A stretch of DNA of 64,000 nt from Chaenocephalus aceratus. Its lineage: Eukaryota; Chordata; Actinopteri; Perciformes; Channichthyidae. Location: the NCBI GenBank assembly GCA_023974075.1, contig CM043801.1, positions 27,135,736 to 27,199,735 of the forward strand. Direction: 5' to 3'. The notes under the pieces were generated by a model that was not told where the DNA came from, searched no databases, and saw only the letters and a program-made list of their open reading frames with translations. Every line of letters begins with the position of its first letter. Within the stretch, counting starts at the first letter, position 1. This document shows positions 1-13,904 of the stretch, piece by piece. Position numbers and translations under genes: made by a program.

Positions 1-502
1 TCTTCCTCCTCCTCCTCATTAGCTTGTCCCTGAGGGATCTCCCTGGCAGGAACTCTGCAGTCCAGCAGCCGAACGCCACGGCAACCGAGGCAGACTAGCA
101 AAGGCACGCTGACCGTTTTAATTAGAGGAGCAATGTGGGATGTAATTAGCACCCTAATTATTACACAGACCGAGAAAAACATACTGTAATAAACAAAAAG
201 GTTGTCATGAGTGTGAAGCTGTGAACATGGATCAACCTGATTTGGACAGTCTGCTAATAGGGATGCTGATAATGGTAAATAAGTGCGTTGTATCACCATA
301 TACATCAGTATCTATGGACATCTTCCAAGCTGCTCTGTTCTGTTAATATGTATGAAGAGCCATAAAAGCTGCAGGTGAGTAAAGGTTCAACACACTTCCT
401 CCAGCAGAGGTTCAGACTTGTGTGGTGCACAAGGAAGAAAAATTCCACTCTGGTTGCAGGTGGTAAATGACCACAAACTTACTTCCTCATCAGGCTGCCA
501 AC
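1..502. other. Intergenic, no gene seen
   Basis: Only a short TCC-rich run at the very start stands out. No open frame with plausible splice sites and no repeat with recognisable ends was found. Confidence 0.5.
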
Positions 503-682
503 TAGGGCTGCTCAATTACATCGTATTTTAATCGCAATTACGATTTTGGCTTGCAATGAATATGAAAAGAACATAATCGAAATAAAACCAAGTAAATGGA
601 TAATCTTTTTTTAATAATCGTGATATCAATTATTGACCCAAATAATCGAGATTATGATTTTTGCCATAATCGAGCAGCCCTA
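503..682. mobile_element. Short hAT-type MITE (about 180 bp)
   Basis: The segment begins TAGGGCTGCTCAATTA and ends TAATCGAGCAGCCCTA, so the termini are inverted repeats, and the interior is AT-rich with further ATAATCG-type symmetry. The 8 bases before it (CTGCCAAC, 495-502) and after it (CTGCAAAC, 683-690) match at 7 of 8 positions. An 8-bp target duplication with TAGGG-type ends is what hAT transposons leave. There is no coding capacity, so it would have been moved by an autonomous relative. The hAT assignment is inferred from the ends. Confidence 0.8.
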
Positions 683-1685
683 CTGCAAACCCATGAGAAC
701 GAAACAAGGTCAGGGAGAAGCTACATGGAAGTTATTACCTAAAGATGGCTTCATGGTTCGAGATGGACTTTAATTTTCTTTTAACAACACTTCCTTTAAT
801 CGACTCTCATATAAAGTATCGGAGATATATGTGTCATAAAAGGTTGCATAACTTGCAAAGCACCTTTCGCAAAGAGACACCTGTGATTAAAATAATGTGC
901 TGAATGGAAGTTACTGTAAATGTTTTTTGCATAAACACCTGATTCAATTTTGACTCACAGAAACACAGCTAAGCTTACTGTTGACAATGTGCTTAAATGC
1001 AAAGGGTAGGGCCTGCAGTGACGCAACTGATACTGTGACAAAGACTAATTGGGGATTGCTTCACTTCCTCCAGCTGTATTTTCGCCACAAAATGTCCAGG
1101 AGGTGACTATAGGAGCAAGGAGTGGCAGGTCTGTTATATCTCTTCTTTAGTGCTGTAGGCATAAGTGTGTGTGGGTGTGTGTAAAGGCATGTGTGCAACT
1201 CTCTGAGGAGAACAAAATATTCTCTGGATTACACTGCGCTGATCAGCCACCAGTCAGAGCGAAACAAGAGACTCGATAAACCAGATGATTAGTCATCTAA
1301 GCTTGTTGAAATGTGCGGTCGGTCGCATATCACTATTTTCATGTTTACATGGGGACTAGTGTTGGAAGTCAAGGGTGTGTGGGTAGATATTTGTTTCTTG
1401 AGGCTATATGATCTGCACAACTACAGAAAAAGAGACTTGCTAAGCCATTAATGTGAGAAAATGTGAGCAAATTTAGCTTTACACTCAAATACCACACTGA
1501 AATTGAGAATTCACATGCTACTGATTGCAAGTCAAATCAGTTTTTTTTCCAGGAGCTGGAAGCTAAGGAGTAATTATCCTACTCGAATCTTACAAAATAA
1601 TGTTTAATGCTGTTAACCTTTACTTTTGTTGAACATAATAGTAACAGTATTATTATAACCATGTAGGCAATGTTGGCACCAATCT
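683..1685. other. Intergenic, no gene seen
   Basis: No supported coding exon or repeat end. A short GTGTGTGGGTGTG tract near 1165 is the only local pattern. Confidence 0.45.
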
Positions 1686-2073
1686 TTAAAGGTGGGGTAG
1701 GTAAGTTTGAGAAACCGGCTCGAGATCGCTAGAATTTGAAAATACACAACCGGAACAAATCTGCCACTTCCTTACAGAGCCCCTCCTCCAACACACACGA
1801 ACGCGCACATGACCAATGAGGCACGAGATAACTTTGTGCCCCGGTGGAAGGCTGACAGGCAGGTAGGCCATCCAGTTATTTTAGCCGGGCCGGCTAAAAT
1901 AATTGGTCGTGCTTGTTACAGTACCAAGGCTTCCACAGATGACATTTTTTTATGGATTTTTTGTCAAAGCACTTCAGATATTCATTGCTATCGGGATGTT
2001 AAGAGCATTCCATGGAATATAATAAAAACTGTATCTCGAGCCGGTTTCTCAAACTTACCTACCCCACCTTTAC
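1686..2073. mobile_element. TTAA-type MITE with long terminal inverted repeats
   Basis: The ends are inverted copies of AGGTGGGGTAGGTAAGTTTG continuing through AGAAACCGGCTCGAGAT, about 37 bp. The left end abuts TTAA (1686-1689) and the right end TTAC (2070-2073), one base off TTAA. A TTAA duplication suggests the piggyBac group; a PIF/Harbinger element with a 3-bp TTA/TAA duplication is the alternative. The interior carries no transposase; short open frames across it are by-products. A head-to-head pair of the same family lies at 40013-40865 inside mmp16. Confidence 0.75.
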
Positions 2074-5000
2074 ATGTAAAAACGTATTGTCTTTCGACTT
2101 TGATGCTATAAAAAACATATAAGACAGAGAAAAGGGAAAAGCAAGTGAAGCGAACAGACGGCAAAAGTAAATATTTGAGACACGTTAACTAAATATGGTA
2201 AGATCAGATGTACGATCGATATCAATACGAAAACCAACCTATGGTAATATAAATATGAATACAAAATGTGGAGTCTCATACATGTTTGGATGATGCTTCG
2301 TAGTTTTCAGGAAATACTGATCGGCCACAAATGCAAACCAAACTTTCTAGGGATACGGCAAAATCTTCTCTAACACATCTAATGGTTTCCTTTCGTACAC
2401 TCAGACTATACTTGTAAACCATCATGCTTTATAACCTTTTACAGACAGATGGTTCTGCCGCGTTCACTTCCTCTCATTTACTACCTGCAATTCAGTTACG
2501 CTGTGTCCAGAGTCTGATAATTACATTATCTGGAAACTTATACATAATTAAAGGGAAGTTACAACGCTAACTGACATGACTTGTTTCTTTCCCTCTCCAA
2601 GCCAACAGCATTACGGCAAAGTCTCTTATGTAACTCAATCTGCAGTGTTCCTCCGCTGATAACAAATTGATGCCATGATTAATTCCCTTATTTAGAAGGT
2701 AATTTATGGTTAACCCCCTCATATCCTCTCTGTATTTATGGGTCGAGGATGCTGATAAGAGGGGGGGTATACAAATTCTGCTTTTATTGGCCTCAGTTTG
2801 AATTTGGGGTGCTCTTGGAGTTGCTCAAATGTCCAGAACTCCAGATTTCAGGGAGGCATAAATCTCTCAAAGCTCACTATGTGGGAATGAAGAGGGAACA
2901 CAATCCACTCCCTGGATTCTTGCTGTGCATTCAGCTCGAACTCTTAGATTTTCTGGCAACGGCTCAGGAGGAGATGAGGAATCAAATGTCATATAAAGGG
3001 AAAACCAGCAGCAGGAATAGACAGTATGTGCAGTATTTGCTGGTATGTACTTAAACACACTTTGTAGTTTGACATCAAATTCCCTGATATCCTGCTCTCT
3101 GTACAGGGGAAACGCTATCTTCCTTTGCGTGGGAGATGCATCAATCCCTTAGAGAAAACATCTCGGGGCCTCAGAAAAAAGAAAAAAGGGGCCAGTAAGA
3201 AACAGAGGATACCCCCCCCCCCCTCCCCATTTCCCTCCCTATCCTCAGTGAATGCATCAACACAAGTCCCTTTGACCTCACAGGAAGTTGGTCTTTGCAA
3301 AGGGTCAGTTTCAGACGGCTACCCCGCGATGCTGAACCAGATGGCAGCTGATTGTCGTCTCCACGGGAGGAGGACAGTCTAAATCCAACTTCATGTACAA
3401 TTTAAGAAGAATAACTGATACAAAGGAAGTGTTACGAGGAAAGGGAAAAGGAGAGTATGGAGTGGTTTGTGGTTTTACTAAATGAGATGTAGATGTGGGA
3501 CACAGGGTCCGTCTGTTGGTCAAACTGTGGTAAGGGGGTGTTAAAGCTTCACACTTGATGAACGTCACTGACCTTTTCCCTCACAAAGGGGACAAAACAC
3601 CGGGGCGGCCAGCTGTAGAACACAAGCAAACGAAGCATCCCAGAGAATATGCCACATGTCCTGTAAACAGTTCAGCTTCTGCGACGATGCTCACTGGGCC
3701 TGCCTGAGTCTGAGCACAGTCACTGAAGTTAGGTCTTTTAAAACCTCAACAAAGTGACCAAATAAAGACCAAAGAGGCTAATGTTTACTCTCTGCTCCTG
3801 AAGAGCACTCTCCGACAGTCAGTGAGACACTCCAGATACCTGTGGCTGGGCCCATCACGATGTTTACTCCGCCTCAGCATGAGGAAACTGTGGATTTAGG
3901 TTCTGCACAAACACAGGAATACATCCATGTATAATCACACTCAGCATTTCTTAGACCATGAGGAACACAAATCAGTCCATTAATGCCTCTTTTAAGAGCC
4001 AGATCCAGGGTTTACTTTTATATCAGTTTTTCTCTTAAATTCTTAGTTTTATATTAATATAGAGCATGGTCGACATGGGATTATAGTCCACAGGTCACTC
4101 AAATAATAAGTGCAGCCGCAGTACAAAGGAGGCTGATAATATAGAGTGTGTGCTGCTTACAGCATTAAAAGGACATTCTTAAAATGTAACTAAACCGTGT
4201 TTTTGAATGTGTGTCCCTGTTACTTTGAAAAATAAACAGACCTTTCTGTTAAAGGCAAACCATTTCATTGGAAAAAAGTATTCCGTAAAAAGAAAAAAAA
4301 AAAAATTACAAAAATTAAAGTCAGATGACTATGCGTAAGGAGAAAAGGTAGTTTGTGGTTACACACCAACATAGCAAAAACACAAAACAGTCCTCTTAGG
4401 GTAATTTATAGCACTTTTTACTTTCAGATTGTTTCAAAGCCCTTTTTGTGTCTTTCAGCTCACTATGTTGGTTTTCTGGCCAACACGTTTTCTGCTTTGG
4501 GTCACTATCAAGCCGCTTTCACACCGCAGGACTTGCTCATCTGGGTTTTTCCCACCTGCAGGAGGCAGTTGTTTTTAGCATAGAAGTTCTGACAAACCAA
4601 TTATGCTCCCTGCATATACGCTAACAAAGACAGAAACATAAAGGTAATAATAAACAGTTGAAAAGAGACTGCTATATTGGCCAGTTTTCCTGAAACACAA
4701 CGTCATATAAAAATTGATGTAATAAATAATATGATAATTATATATCAATTTCGTGTTTGCAGCTTTTCTTTTTTAAATTGGCAGCCTCACACCATTATTC
4801 CATTCACCTTAAATTGTATTTGGTTGAAGGCAGATCAGATCTCAGAAACAAATGAAACCCTAAAAACAACACTGCTTGCATGGCTACACACCAGCAGGGA
4901 CATGTTTTTGTCATTTCAATGAGCCAACCCTTTAATTTAGAAAAACATTCATTTATTAAGAAGTAACTGATTTACCAGACGGTATTTCATTGTATTCATG

Positions 5001-6885
5001 CTGGTGATCATTTGAGCTATGCTGTGAATAATCAACACGCAGCACATTCATCTCAAGAGCTGATGAATTCACTACCCATTGGTCATATCCATGACCGAAG
5101 AGATACACAAACCATAAATGATCTTATATGCATTGAAAAGGGGATAAACTACTGGGCACCAAGTTGATTTATTGGAGTTAGTTATACACAGCTGCATTCC
5201 TTTTACTCCCCAGCTGTTACAGACAGATGAGGGGCCCAATATGATGGCCCAAATAGTTAAGCAATACAAATCATTAGTAAGGCAATTCTCCCACATGCCC
5301 TGTTGGAAAGTCCATTAGTCTCCATAAAGGCACCAAACAAGCCCACTCCTGTTACCCGAAACTCACACAACCTCTCCTAGCCCCATTTAAATTCCAATAA
5401 TGAACCCACCATTCTCCTGAAACGCTCCAACATTCAACCCACTTCCTCTTTTAAAATCCAGACATTCTCCCTATTGAAACCCGTTCTATCCAAGACAACC
5501 CCCCTCCACACATTTCTTTCCTCTTTCTCCTTCCCTGTTAAAACCATACTCCTCTTCAATCCCACAGGAAGCACGGGAGGAAGACTGGAGAAGGGGTGGG
5601 CGTCCAGCACACTGCTGCTAACTCAGTGCTCAATGCCCCCCCCCCCGCCTCCCCCTCCCCGTCGACCGACCGGCACTAAGCCATGCCTGGAAAAGAAGAG
5701 CGCAGGAAGAGAGAAAGAAAAACAACAACCACAAGCTAAAGAACCCACACATTTCACACATCATTCCAGCAGGAGCAAGCAGCTGTGATTCGGGAATCCC
5801 CTGTTAGTTTAATCATCCCCAGTTCATAGCAGCAGATCTGCATTGGAGCTCATCGACAGAGTGGACAGATAACTCTCCCTCACTGGACTCCTCATCCGTC
5901 TAAACAGAAAGAGATAGAGACTCCTTGAAACACCCTTTCTTCTTAAGGGTTTCTTATTTTAGCCCCATGGCTGACAGGCTCATTTCTGTGTGGATCTAAC
6001 CGCTGTTTCGCAGCGTTGCCTGCCAACAACTCTGTTACTGCCTTAGTCACGTCTCCAGCAACGCTGCGCCGCTGGAGTGTTCACAGAGAGAGAAGCCATA
6101 AAAGGAATATTCTACAAAAGCCCTGGGGTTTGTATTAGTAAGCGTAAGTCTGTTGCTCAGGCCTTACTCACCATTTCAACCTCTGGTTGACACATCAGCA
6201 GGCCCCTAAATCCACTGATGAGTGGTTTCTTCCTCAGAGGGCAAGAGTCAGGGACAAACAGAGCCTGGGGAATTGCTTTGGACAGCAGAGGAGCGCTCAT
6301 GATTTTCAACACTCTGAAAGGGTATTTTGTTACATGTTACGTTGTACTCGCCAAAAGCATGACCAATTGAATTTGCCCAGGAAAGCTCCTACGAATTAAG
6401 CTGCATCTTCCTGGTGACACATCAAACTACAATGCTTGAAATGCAATGTGGTGCTTCTGCCAAGTGCTTGGGGCCCAACAGTGCTCCGATACAATCTTCA
6501 CAGCATTTCCAAAATCTTCACTGAAATAGTGTGAGCAGCAACAACTGACAGAAAATGGTCGCAGTTTTTCATCAAACACCTCTCCCACAAGCCCACGGCT
6601 CACATTTCATCCATTGTGAACGTGCGGGGCGTTATCCTGTTCCTGACAAAAAATAGCACATCGCACAGGGTTAACAAAGCCCAGAAACAATGCGTTAGCT
6701 TGTTTAAGATGATTATGACTGAGGAGGGCGGTTGTTTCAAGGCCGCCCCCTCACTGCAGAGACACAGAGGGTCTTTTGCACGTAAGGCCTGACTGCTTTG
6801 GATCAGTCATCAAAGGCATCAGACTTGGCAGACACTTTTCTCGCTATCAGCTACACTGTTAAACACAAGAACCCTGGCTCAGAAT
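2074..6885. other. Intergenic, no gene seen
   Basis: Nearly 5 kb without a supportable exon on either strand. It holds simple tracts only: a C run near 3210-3220, a mostly-A run near 4290-4303 and a C run near 5636-5646. Short open frames here lack homology that I recognise and lack convincing splice context. Distal regulatory sequence cannot be ruled in or out from one genome. Confidence 0.4.
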
Positions 6886-7160
6886 TAGGGTTGCCAGATA
6901 CTGACCATGATCAAAATCGATTATTCGGCAGCCCTGGCGAATAATAATCGATTATTCGACCGACAATTATTAATAATATTACTATTATTAGCATATATAT
7001 ATTTATATATATTTTGGTTGAAACTAAGCCAGAAAAAAAAAAAAAAAACATAAATAAAAAAAAAAATATATATATAAATAAAATCGATTTTTAAAAATAA
7101 TATTCGATTATGGAGACTGTAGCGAATATTCGAATAATCGAATAATCGCTGGCATCCCTA
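6886..7160. mobile_element. hAT-type MITE with perfect 8-bp target duplication
   Basis: The element starts TAGGGTTGCCAG and ends CTGGCATCCCTA, inverted repeats with one mismatch. It is flanked on both sides by CTCAGAAT (6878-6885 and 7161-7168), an exact 8-bp target duplication. The interior is very AT-rich, with ATTCGAATAATCGATT-type palindromic stretches and A runs. It has no coding capacity. The ends and duplication length place it with hAT elements. Confidence 0.9.
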
Positions 7161-7579
7161 CTCAGAATCACTGTCTATGAACTCTAATGGCTACTCCAGA
7201 GAGTGGACAATCGGTGTTCGGGCCAAGATACAAAACCTTTCCAGCATTACAGTGATCCAATGTCCGAGAAGGATTTGAGAATCGGTCAGCTTCCAAGTAA
7301 ATAGTATCATCAAATACTTCCCTCTTTAATGCGATATATATCCTATATTTGGTGAAACCTGTTTGTTTGTATACACATGTGCAACCTAAACAATTATGTT
7401 GGCAAAAATGCCATCACAAGATCCATTGAGCTGTTCTGGCACTTCAGATCATTTCACACAATCTCCCTATCACTGCTGTAAGATTGCTTTGTCAACTACA
7501 GTTTCCAATGTCAAAAATATACTTTCAATACTTTTAAGGTAAAAGTCGTGAGTCTTCAAACTGCCATTTGGCACACTTC
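7161..7579. other. Intergenic, no gene seen
   Basis: Begins with the right target duplication of the preceding MITE. Nothing else is recognisable before the fold-back element. Confidence 0.45.
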
Positions 7580-9013
7580 TATGGGCTCAGAACAGTCTCA
7601 TAATACACACATGCGCATAGAAGGATTCACACTTGTATTTCATGATCCGCAAAAGGATTCAAACTTGTATTTCCGGATCCACACTTGTGTTTTTCAATGC
7701 ACACACAAATGTATTCCGTTTCATATACATGTAAATAAAATCCAAATACAGAAAACAGTTTTGCATGTGTATTTTTGATCCTCACATATTTGTTTTCCGT
7801 TTAAAACCCTTGAACCTGCAAACACAAACAGCTTTCTGTGCACGGATCGCTGTGCATTCGTGTGTGGGTTTTTTGAGACTCCCCTGACGGTCAGCCGATT
7901 CGTACTTGTAATTATTTCTATCTATAGCCAATCAGATGTCTCCTCAATTCTAAGCCAATCACATGAGCGCACCCCCACGAGGGTAGATTTCTTGCGTTCA
8001 TGACGTAGCGCTTCATGTACGCATTTTGCGCAGTACGGAGCTGACAGCTCCATGGAGCCTGCCTGCAGGCGCTAATCTCAGGACACCCTTCACTCTCAGT
8101 ACAGCGCCACTTTCCGAACAGGACATGCACAATAAATACAAGCCTTTATATTATTAAGGTACAGCGCCACTTTCCAAACCATTGATGAATGCTGCCTTGT
8201 GTACACAAAAACGGCAGGAAAAACCGTTTTAAATGTGTGTTTCCTGTGTGGCGAATACAGCTGCTTTATTTATGTCTGTATGAAGTTGTTGTGAGTGTGG
8301 AGGGAGCAGCTACAGGTTAGCTTCGCCTAATCGATCAGTGCACTACGAAGCCAGTGCTGGACAGTGAACTGTTAACGGGGGGGGGGGGGGGGGAGCCCCG
8401 CCGGTCATTATCGGCCGATATTCACTCTTAACAGTTCGGTGCTCACTATAAAGGCCGATCAGGAGAGCTGGATCTGATCGATATGGACATAAACGCGAGT
8501 GAAGTGTAACCGGACGCGAGAGAGATCAGATCAGCTGCTGAGTCTGATGGAGACACGCAGCTCTGCATGATCACCTGATGCTCCGCCCTCTGTTTAGCGA
8601 GCTGACCGGACTGCGCAAAATGCGTATATGAAGTAATCTTACCCTCGTGGGGGCGCGCTCATGTGATTGGCTTAGAATGAAGGAGACATCTGATTGGCTA
8701 TAGATAGAAAAAATTACAAGTACGAATCGGCTGACCGTCAGGGGAGACTCAAAAAACCCACACACGAATGCAAAGCGATCCGTGCACAGAAAGCTGTTTG
8801 TGTTTGTAGGTTCAGGGGATTTAAACGGGAAACTAATAAGTGAGGATCAAAAATACATATGTAAAACTTTTTTCTGTATTTGGATTTTATTTACATGTAT
8901 ATGAAACGGAATACATTTGTGTGTGCATTGAAAAACATAAGTATGGATCCGGAAATACAAGTTTGAATCCTTCTGTGTGCATGTGTGTATTATGAGACTG
9001 TTCTGAGCCCATA
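7580..9013. mobile_element. Fold-back DNA element with about 0.4-kb inverted arms
   Basis: The left arm runs from TATGGGCTCAGAACAG at 7580 to about 8000. The right arm is its inverted copy from about 8630 to CTGTTCTGAGCCCATA at 9013. The arms share long diverged blocks, for example the CACATGAGCGC and GATTCGTACTTGTAATT segments and their complements. The spacer of about 630 bp includes a run of 17 G (8377-8393) and a direct repeat of TACAGCGCCACTTTCC (8099 and 8160). I see no transposase. TA lies at both ends, so a 2-bp TA duplication is possible, but no longer target duplication is evident. The superfamily is not assigned. Confidence 0.7.
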
Positions 9014-10491
9014 CACTCCATCGCCTAAAGAGGTTATGTTATACGATTGAAATCTCCATCTCTACTCTAAAGCCAACATCAACAAAAAAGTCCCAAAGTT
9101 CCCAGCAAAAGGGATATGGGTTTACATTTCCCTTTTTCTTGGAACTGTTAAGGATGTATTCCATGTTAACTGGGAAAACTATGTGTGCTGAGGAAGATCA
9201 ACCGCTCCAGAACAGCTCCTAAATGGACCATGTGCTGGGATGTTTTTTTATCACGTGCAAAGAGCTAAACAGATGTAACGGTGTTTCCAGTCACAAATCC
9301 CGGATTTCATTTATGATGGTTTTCACCATCAGGTGCCAAGTATTTATAACCTAGAATACATCTCGGGCAGTTCAGATGACTTTATTACTGGGAAGCACAA
9401 GATATCAGAACACAAAAAGTATACAAAATGCTGACTTACCAAGCCAGAATACTGTTCAGAATAAAATAGAAAATATCACCTGCCAGTCTAACGTGCATAT
9501 TTCAAATACTGCCTTCTTGACTGCTGCTTAACAAAATCCAGTTCATTGGGTTGTTTACATGACCTTTGACCCAAAAACCCAATTACATTTTTAGTATGTT
9601 TAATCTCTTGTAAATCATATGGGTGCCTGATTATCAAAATAATAGTCGGATCAAATCTAAACAAGTGCATTCATTTTAAAAATATCTCAGACAGCCTTCT
9701 AATCAGCTCAGGAAGAGGTTGTTGATGTAGTGGACACACTGCAGGGCTGAGGGGGGGGCGGGGGCTAATCCTTATTGCCTGGCATGAGTCCAACTATACA
9801 CTCCAGGGTATTTCTACCAGGGAACCCATTCGCCACCATGCTCCACGGCTATCAGGCTGAAGTGGTGTGTTATGTAAAGGAAAGAAGAGTAGCAGATATT
9901 GATCATTTATCAGCGGTGCTTTAAGTGTCATGGGGCTGAAATATGATGCAGTGCATGGGAATATACTTATAATATATGGCCTTCAATAATTGTTTAGTGG
10001 TTAATCTTGCAATAACAAGGTCAGTTCCACCTTTTTTTTATGGAGGTAAACATTGCAAGTGAAGCAAGCCGAGTTCCTCCTTTTTACAGGCCTCTGGCTT
10101 CAATTGTGAAAATGTGTGGTAATGAAGATGTTCCGCTCAAAGTCCCAACAGGAAATTAATTCTGAGCTCAATGAAGCATTGGTGTTGTTGAAACGTAGGC
10201 AATTAGAAAAGGTGGTACAGAAGATGCTGTGTTGTGACTAAAGCATATTATGTTTAGAGCTCCGGGAGTTAAAACAAATCACTTCGACTCTGTAGCTGAG
10301 CCTTGCCACCACTAAAGTATTACCCTATCATCTCATCGTTAAATGGCTAAGATGAAATACGTTTTACAATGCTGATGAAATTCCTGAGAGGTGATGTCGG
10401 CTTGTAAAATGCTTGAACCATGGTGAGCGAAGAGCTGACATCTTCTTTTGTTTTTCTAACACACCCCACCACAATGTCTGCCAGCAGCCCT

Positions 10492-10515
10492 ATCATCATC
10501 ATCATCATCATCATC
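10492..10515. repeat. (ATC)8 microsatellite
   Basis: Eight perfect ATC units followed by GTCGTAATA. On the opposite strand this gives a methionine run in a spurious open frame. Confidence 0.95.
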
Positions 10516-11048
10516 GTCGTAATACAGACAGCTATGTCACAAGGAGGGACGTCTGGTATTTGCTTTTCGGTGTACTCAAGTGGTCTATGTGATAACTTGT
10601 TTGAGTCCCCTTTGTTAATGACTTCTTGTAGCTTTGAGACAATCATGTAGGCATATCAAAATACCTGATTAAGGCTTTTTAGAGGAGCATAGCTGTGAAG
10701 ATGGTAATGTCATGGTTTGTCCAAAATGTTGATCCCGACTGAAATTTCTCAAAAACTATTAAATGTTACGGTGATATTCATGTTTCCCTGAATGATGACT
10801 TGTAATACCTTTGGGAATCTATATGTTTTAAATTCAGGCCATATGTCAAATACCTTTTGTGACCAAATGCCTACAAAATAACAAAAGTCCCATCAGCCTC
10901 AGCTGTATGTGTTTTGTGTCTATAATCAAATGTGTATGTGCTAAAATGCTAAACTAAGATTAGCATGGTAAACATTATTCCTGCTAGCATGTTGGTATTA
11001 TCATTGAGATTGTTGATGTTTTTATTTGAAAGAATTAGGTTGTCTAAG

Positions 11049-11070
11049 TGCAGCCATACGCATGGCTGCA
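11049..11070. repeat. Short perfect hairpin
   Basis: TGCAGCCAT, a 4-base spacer ACGC, then ATGGCTGCA: a 9-bp perfect stem. It may be chance; no function is assigned. Confidence 0.5.
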
Positions 11071-13904
11071 GATGTCTTAGTCATAATATCATTTCAATGT
11101 TTGTTTTTTTGTGTCTAGGATTATATGCCTTGATCCAATGTAACGCTCCTAAACAGCTAAACAGATTATTCTACGCTAGCAGCCTTCGTATTGCTTAGCA
11201 TACAGGGATGCCTTTCTCCTCATTGTTGACACAGGCCTGTAAAGTCATGTCTACACGGCAAGTTAAGGTCATGGAAGACAGATAAGCCTCTGTCAAAGGA
11301 GACAACAAAGACCCGAATAAAGAACCTTTTGTCCATAGACTTTGGGTTTTTGCTAAGAAAGAGACATCCATTCAAGTTTGGTCTAAATGTGAGCCACAGG
11401 AGCTGTATGAGAATTAATTAGTCTCACTCACTTTCCTTTTTCTTTAGGAAATGTTTTTCAGTTTGTCAGTCATGCCTGTTGTCTTTTCAACCAATTTGGC
11501 CACCTACCCACCATGCACTTTGTCGAAGTTTAACTTTATTAACATTTATTCTGTATAAGACACTCTTGTTGGGAAAAACTAGGGAAGATATACGACAATA
11601 GGCAAACTGTAAGTTGAGTATTAGCTTTCACTCTCTGCAACTTGTCAATACCAGGCCCATTCAAAAATGTGACAGAGGGTCTAGACTGGAAGAAACCTGG
11701 AGGCAACACAGGAATCAGGGTAACAAGTGATTCAACATGTATGTAGATGTTTACTTTGCTTGTGAGAAAGTATTTTCTGTGATTTCCCTATGTGCTTCAG
11801 TGCAAATCAATCCGGAAGCTAAGCATCTAAGGGCTAGCATTAAGCAAGATAGAAGCAAGATACAAAGTTAGAGAATTCCTGAGGTTGTTTTTTATATTAC
11901 TTGCAGAGGATAACGCATAAGAGGACCACAAATAATATATTTTCAAGTACTGGAAATGCACATACTGTACGTCTTGATTCACACTCAACCACACTTTTGT
12001 AATGAAGCATGTAATGCCTTTAATAACATTGGCAAAGAAAACATACTTTTCATAGTCGAGCAATGATAAAACTGTCAGAGAAGATTAATTAGGGTTACCG
12101 AAAGGCATACATAATTATGTATTCTATAAATTAATTTATGTTAACATAATTACCCTTAACCCTGAGCTAAATGCTCAGTCAAAGTCAAGTGAAGCAGAAC
12201 ATCTTTAAATCAGTCCTGTGTTTTCCATTGTTTACAGGTATGAGTGTGAAAAAAAAGGTAAACCTTAAGCAATATACTAGACCACAGCCAATACAAACTA
12301 ATGGAAAATAATCCCTCAAGTTAAAGACCTCCAACATCCAGGATGTGAGGCAGGAAGCCCCCCCTCTCTCTTTACACTGCAAAAGGGATTACAAATTAAA
12401 CATCCTGTATCTCCATCCCAAAGCTTTTAAAAAACGCAGGTATTCATTTACAAAAAAAAGGCATAAATTAACCATAATGTGCCAGAAGTCCAAGCCACAA
12501 ACAGTGAGTCACAGTTTAAAATGCTCCATTTAGTTTTACTAAGCTAATGGACCACACAGGAAGAAGCTAAATACTAAAGGGAAGCACGTTCAGAGTTCAG
12601 CCCCACCCTTAAACCAATGCTTTCTTCTGAAATATTCTGCGATGGAGATTTGTTTGTGAAGCTATTGTTCCTTTCCCTGTAGGGGATTCCTCTTTTGGGC
12701 GCGCACTGTTTGAAACACTGCTCCCAGAAAGGCCCTCAGGTCATCAGGGAAGACCTACAGAAGCTCTTTGGGATAATGTTGAGAGACTCTGATCTCCGAT
12801 TTAACTGCTAAAGTGAAGCAACAACCGACTAGAAAGACCAGACTGAGGCCTGTTTGATGAGTGATTTAGGGAGGGCGCGACTATAAAAGTCAAAGATATC
12901 CACCCCGTCCTTCTGGTGTTTGTTTGTGTATCCTCGAACTTCCTGTTTTTTCTCCACTCGCTGTGATTCTTCCTTTAATCTGTGCACCACCCCTGTCCAT
13001 CTCATTGACATCTCTCACATTTGCATGGTGACACAAAGACCCATAGAGCTCAGTGCTGAATAGGAATACTGTTCAAAGCCTTATTTATCTTTAATGGAAA
13101 CGGGCCTGTTCACAGTCTAAACTGCACTGAGCTGCACAATTTCTCATGAGCAAGTTAAAGCGAAGGTTTTCATTCAAGCTGAGAGGATCTGGGATGGAAA
13201 CTATGTTTGGTGCCCACTTTCCATCTTTACCTCCACTAGTTCAGCAGCTGCAGCCTGACAGGACACGTTTAAAAACTGCCTTGTCAAACACATGAAAATA
13301 AAGTAATTTACTTACAACATAATAAACGTAAATGGTGTGCAAACATCTACCAAACAGAAAGACAGGATATACATACATTTAAACTATATTGCGCGAAAAG
13401 CCATTTATGCATTGTTCCAACACTGTTTCGGTGGTTATTCAATTCACTGTGAGTTTATGTTGTTTTATTCTTTTCCGATTGCCAGTAACATTTAGAGACG
13501 CTCCAGGCTTTCCAAAAGAATGAAATCATACAGAACTTTCAATACTCGTCAAACACCACCTAACTTATAAAACCCGTCGCACTCAGACATAGACCGGCAT
13601 AATAACTCATTTGGAGCTGTGGCCTCATTTCCCTTTTAACACGACACTTCATCAGATGAGATGGAAGATAGCAGAAGGCCTTTTTTTCCAATGTGAATTC
13701 CTGGGTCTCTTTCCACTGCCGACTCCATGCACAGCCAGGTGATCATGGAAAGGCCATAAATGCAGCGGATCCCTTTGTTGCCGTGTACAAACAAATGACG
13801 CAAAATCTGTTCAATGAGTAACCACATTCACTTACTTATTCCATGCTAGTTCTCAGTGGATGTATACAAACTACAGAATGGATTTTAAAAGCTGTGGCTA
13901 CAAC

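Larger units (their letters stand above)
9014..13904. other. Intergenic, no gene seen
   Basis: No exon or dispersed element that I can support. It holds an ATC microsatellite and a short hairpin, listed separately. Confidence 0.4.

Noticed and set aside
10347..10646. 99-codon minus frame with a methionine run
   Set aside because: Arises from the (ATC)8 microsatellite; no homology or splice context.
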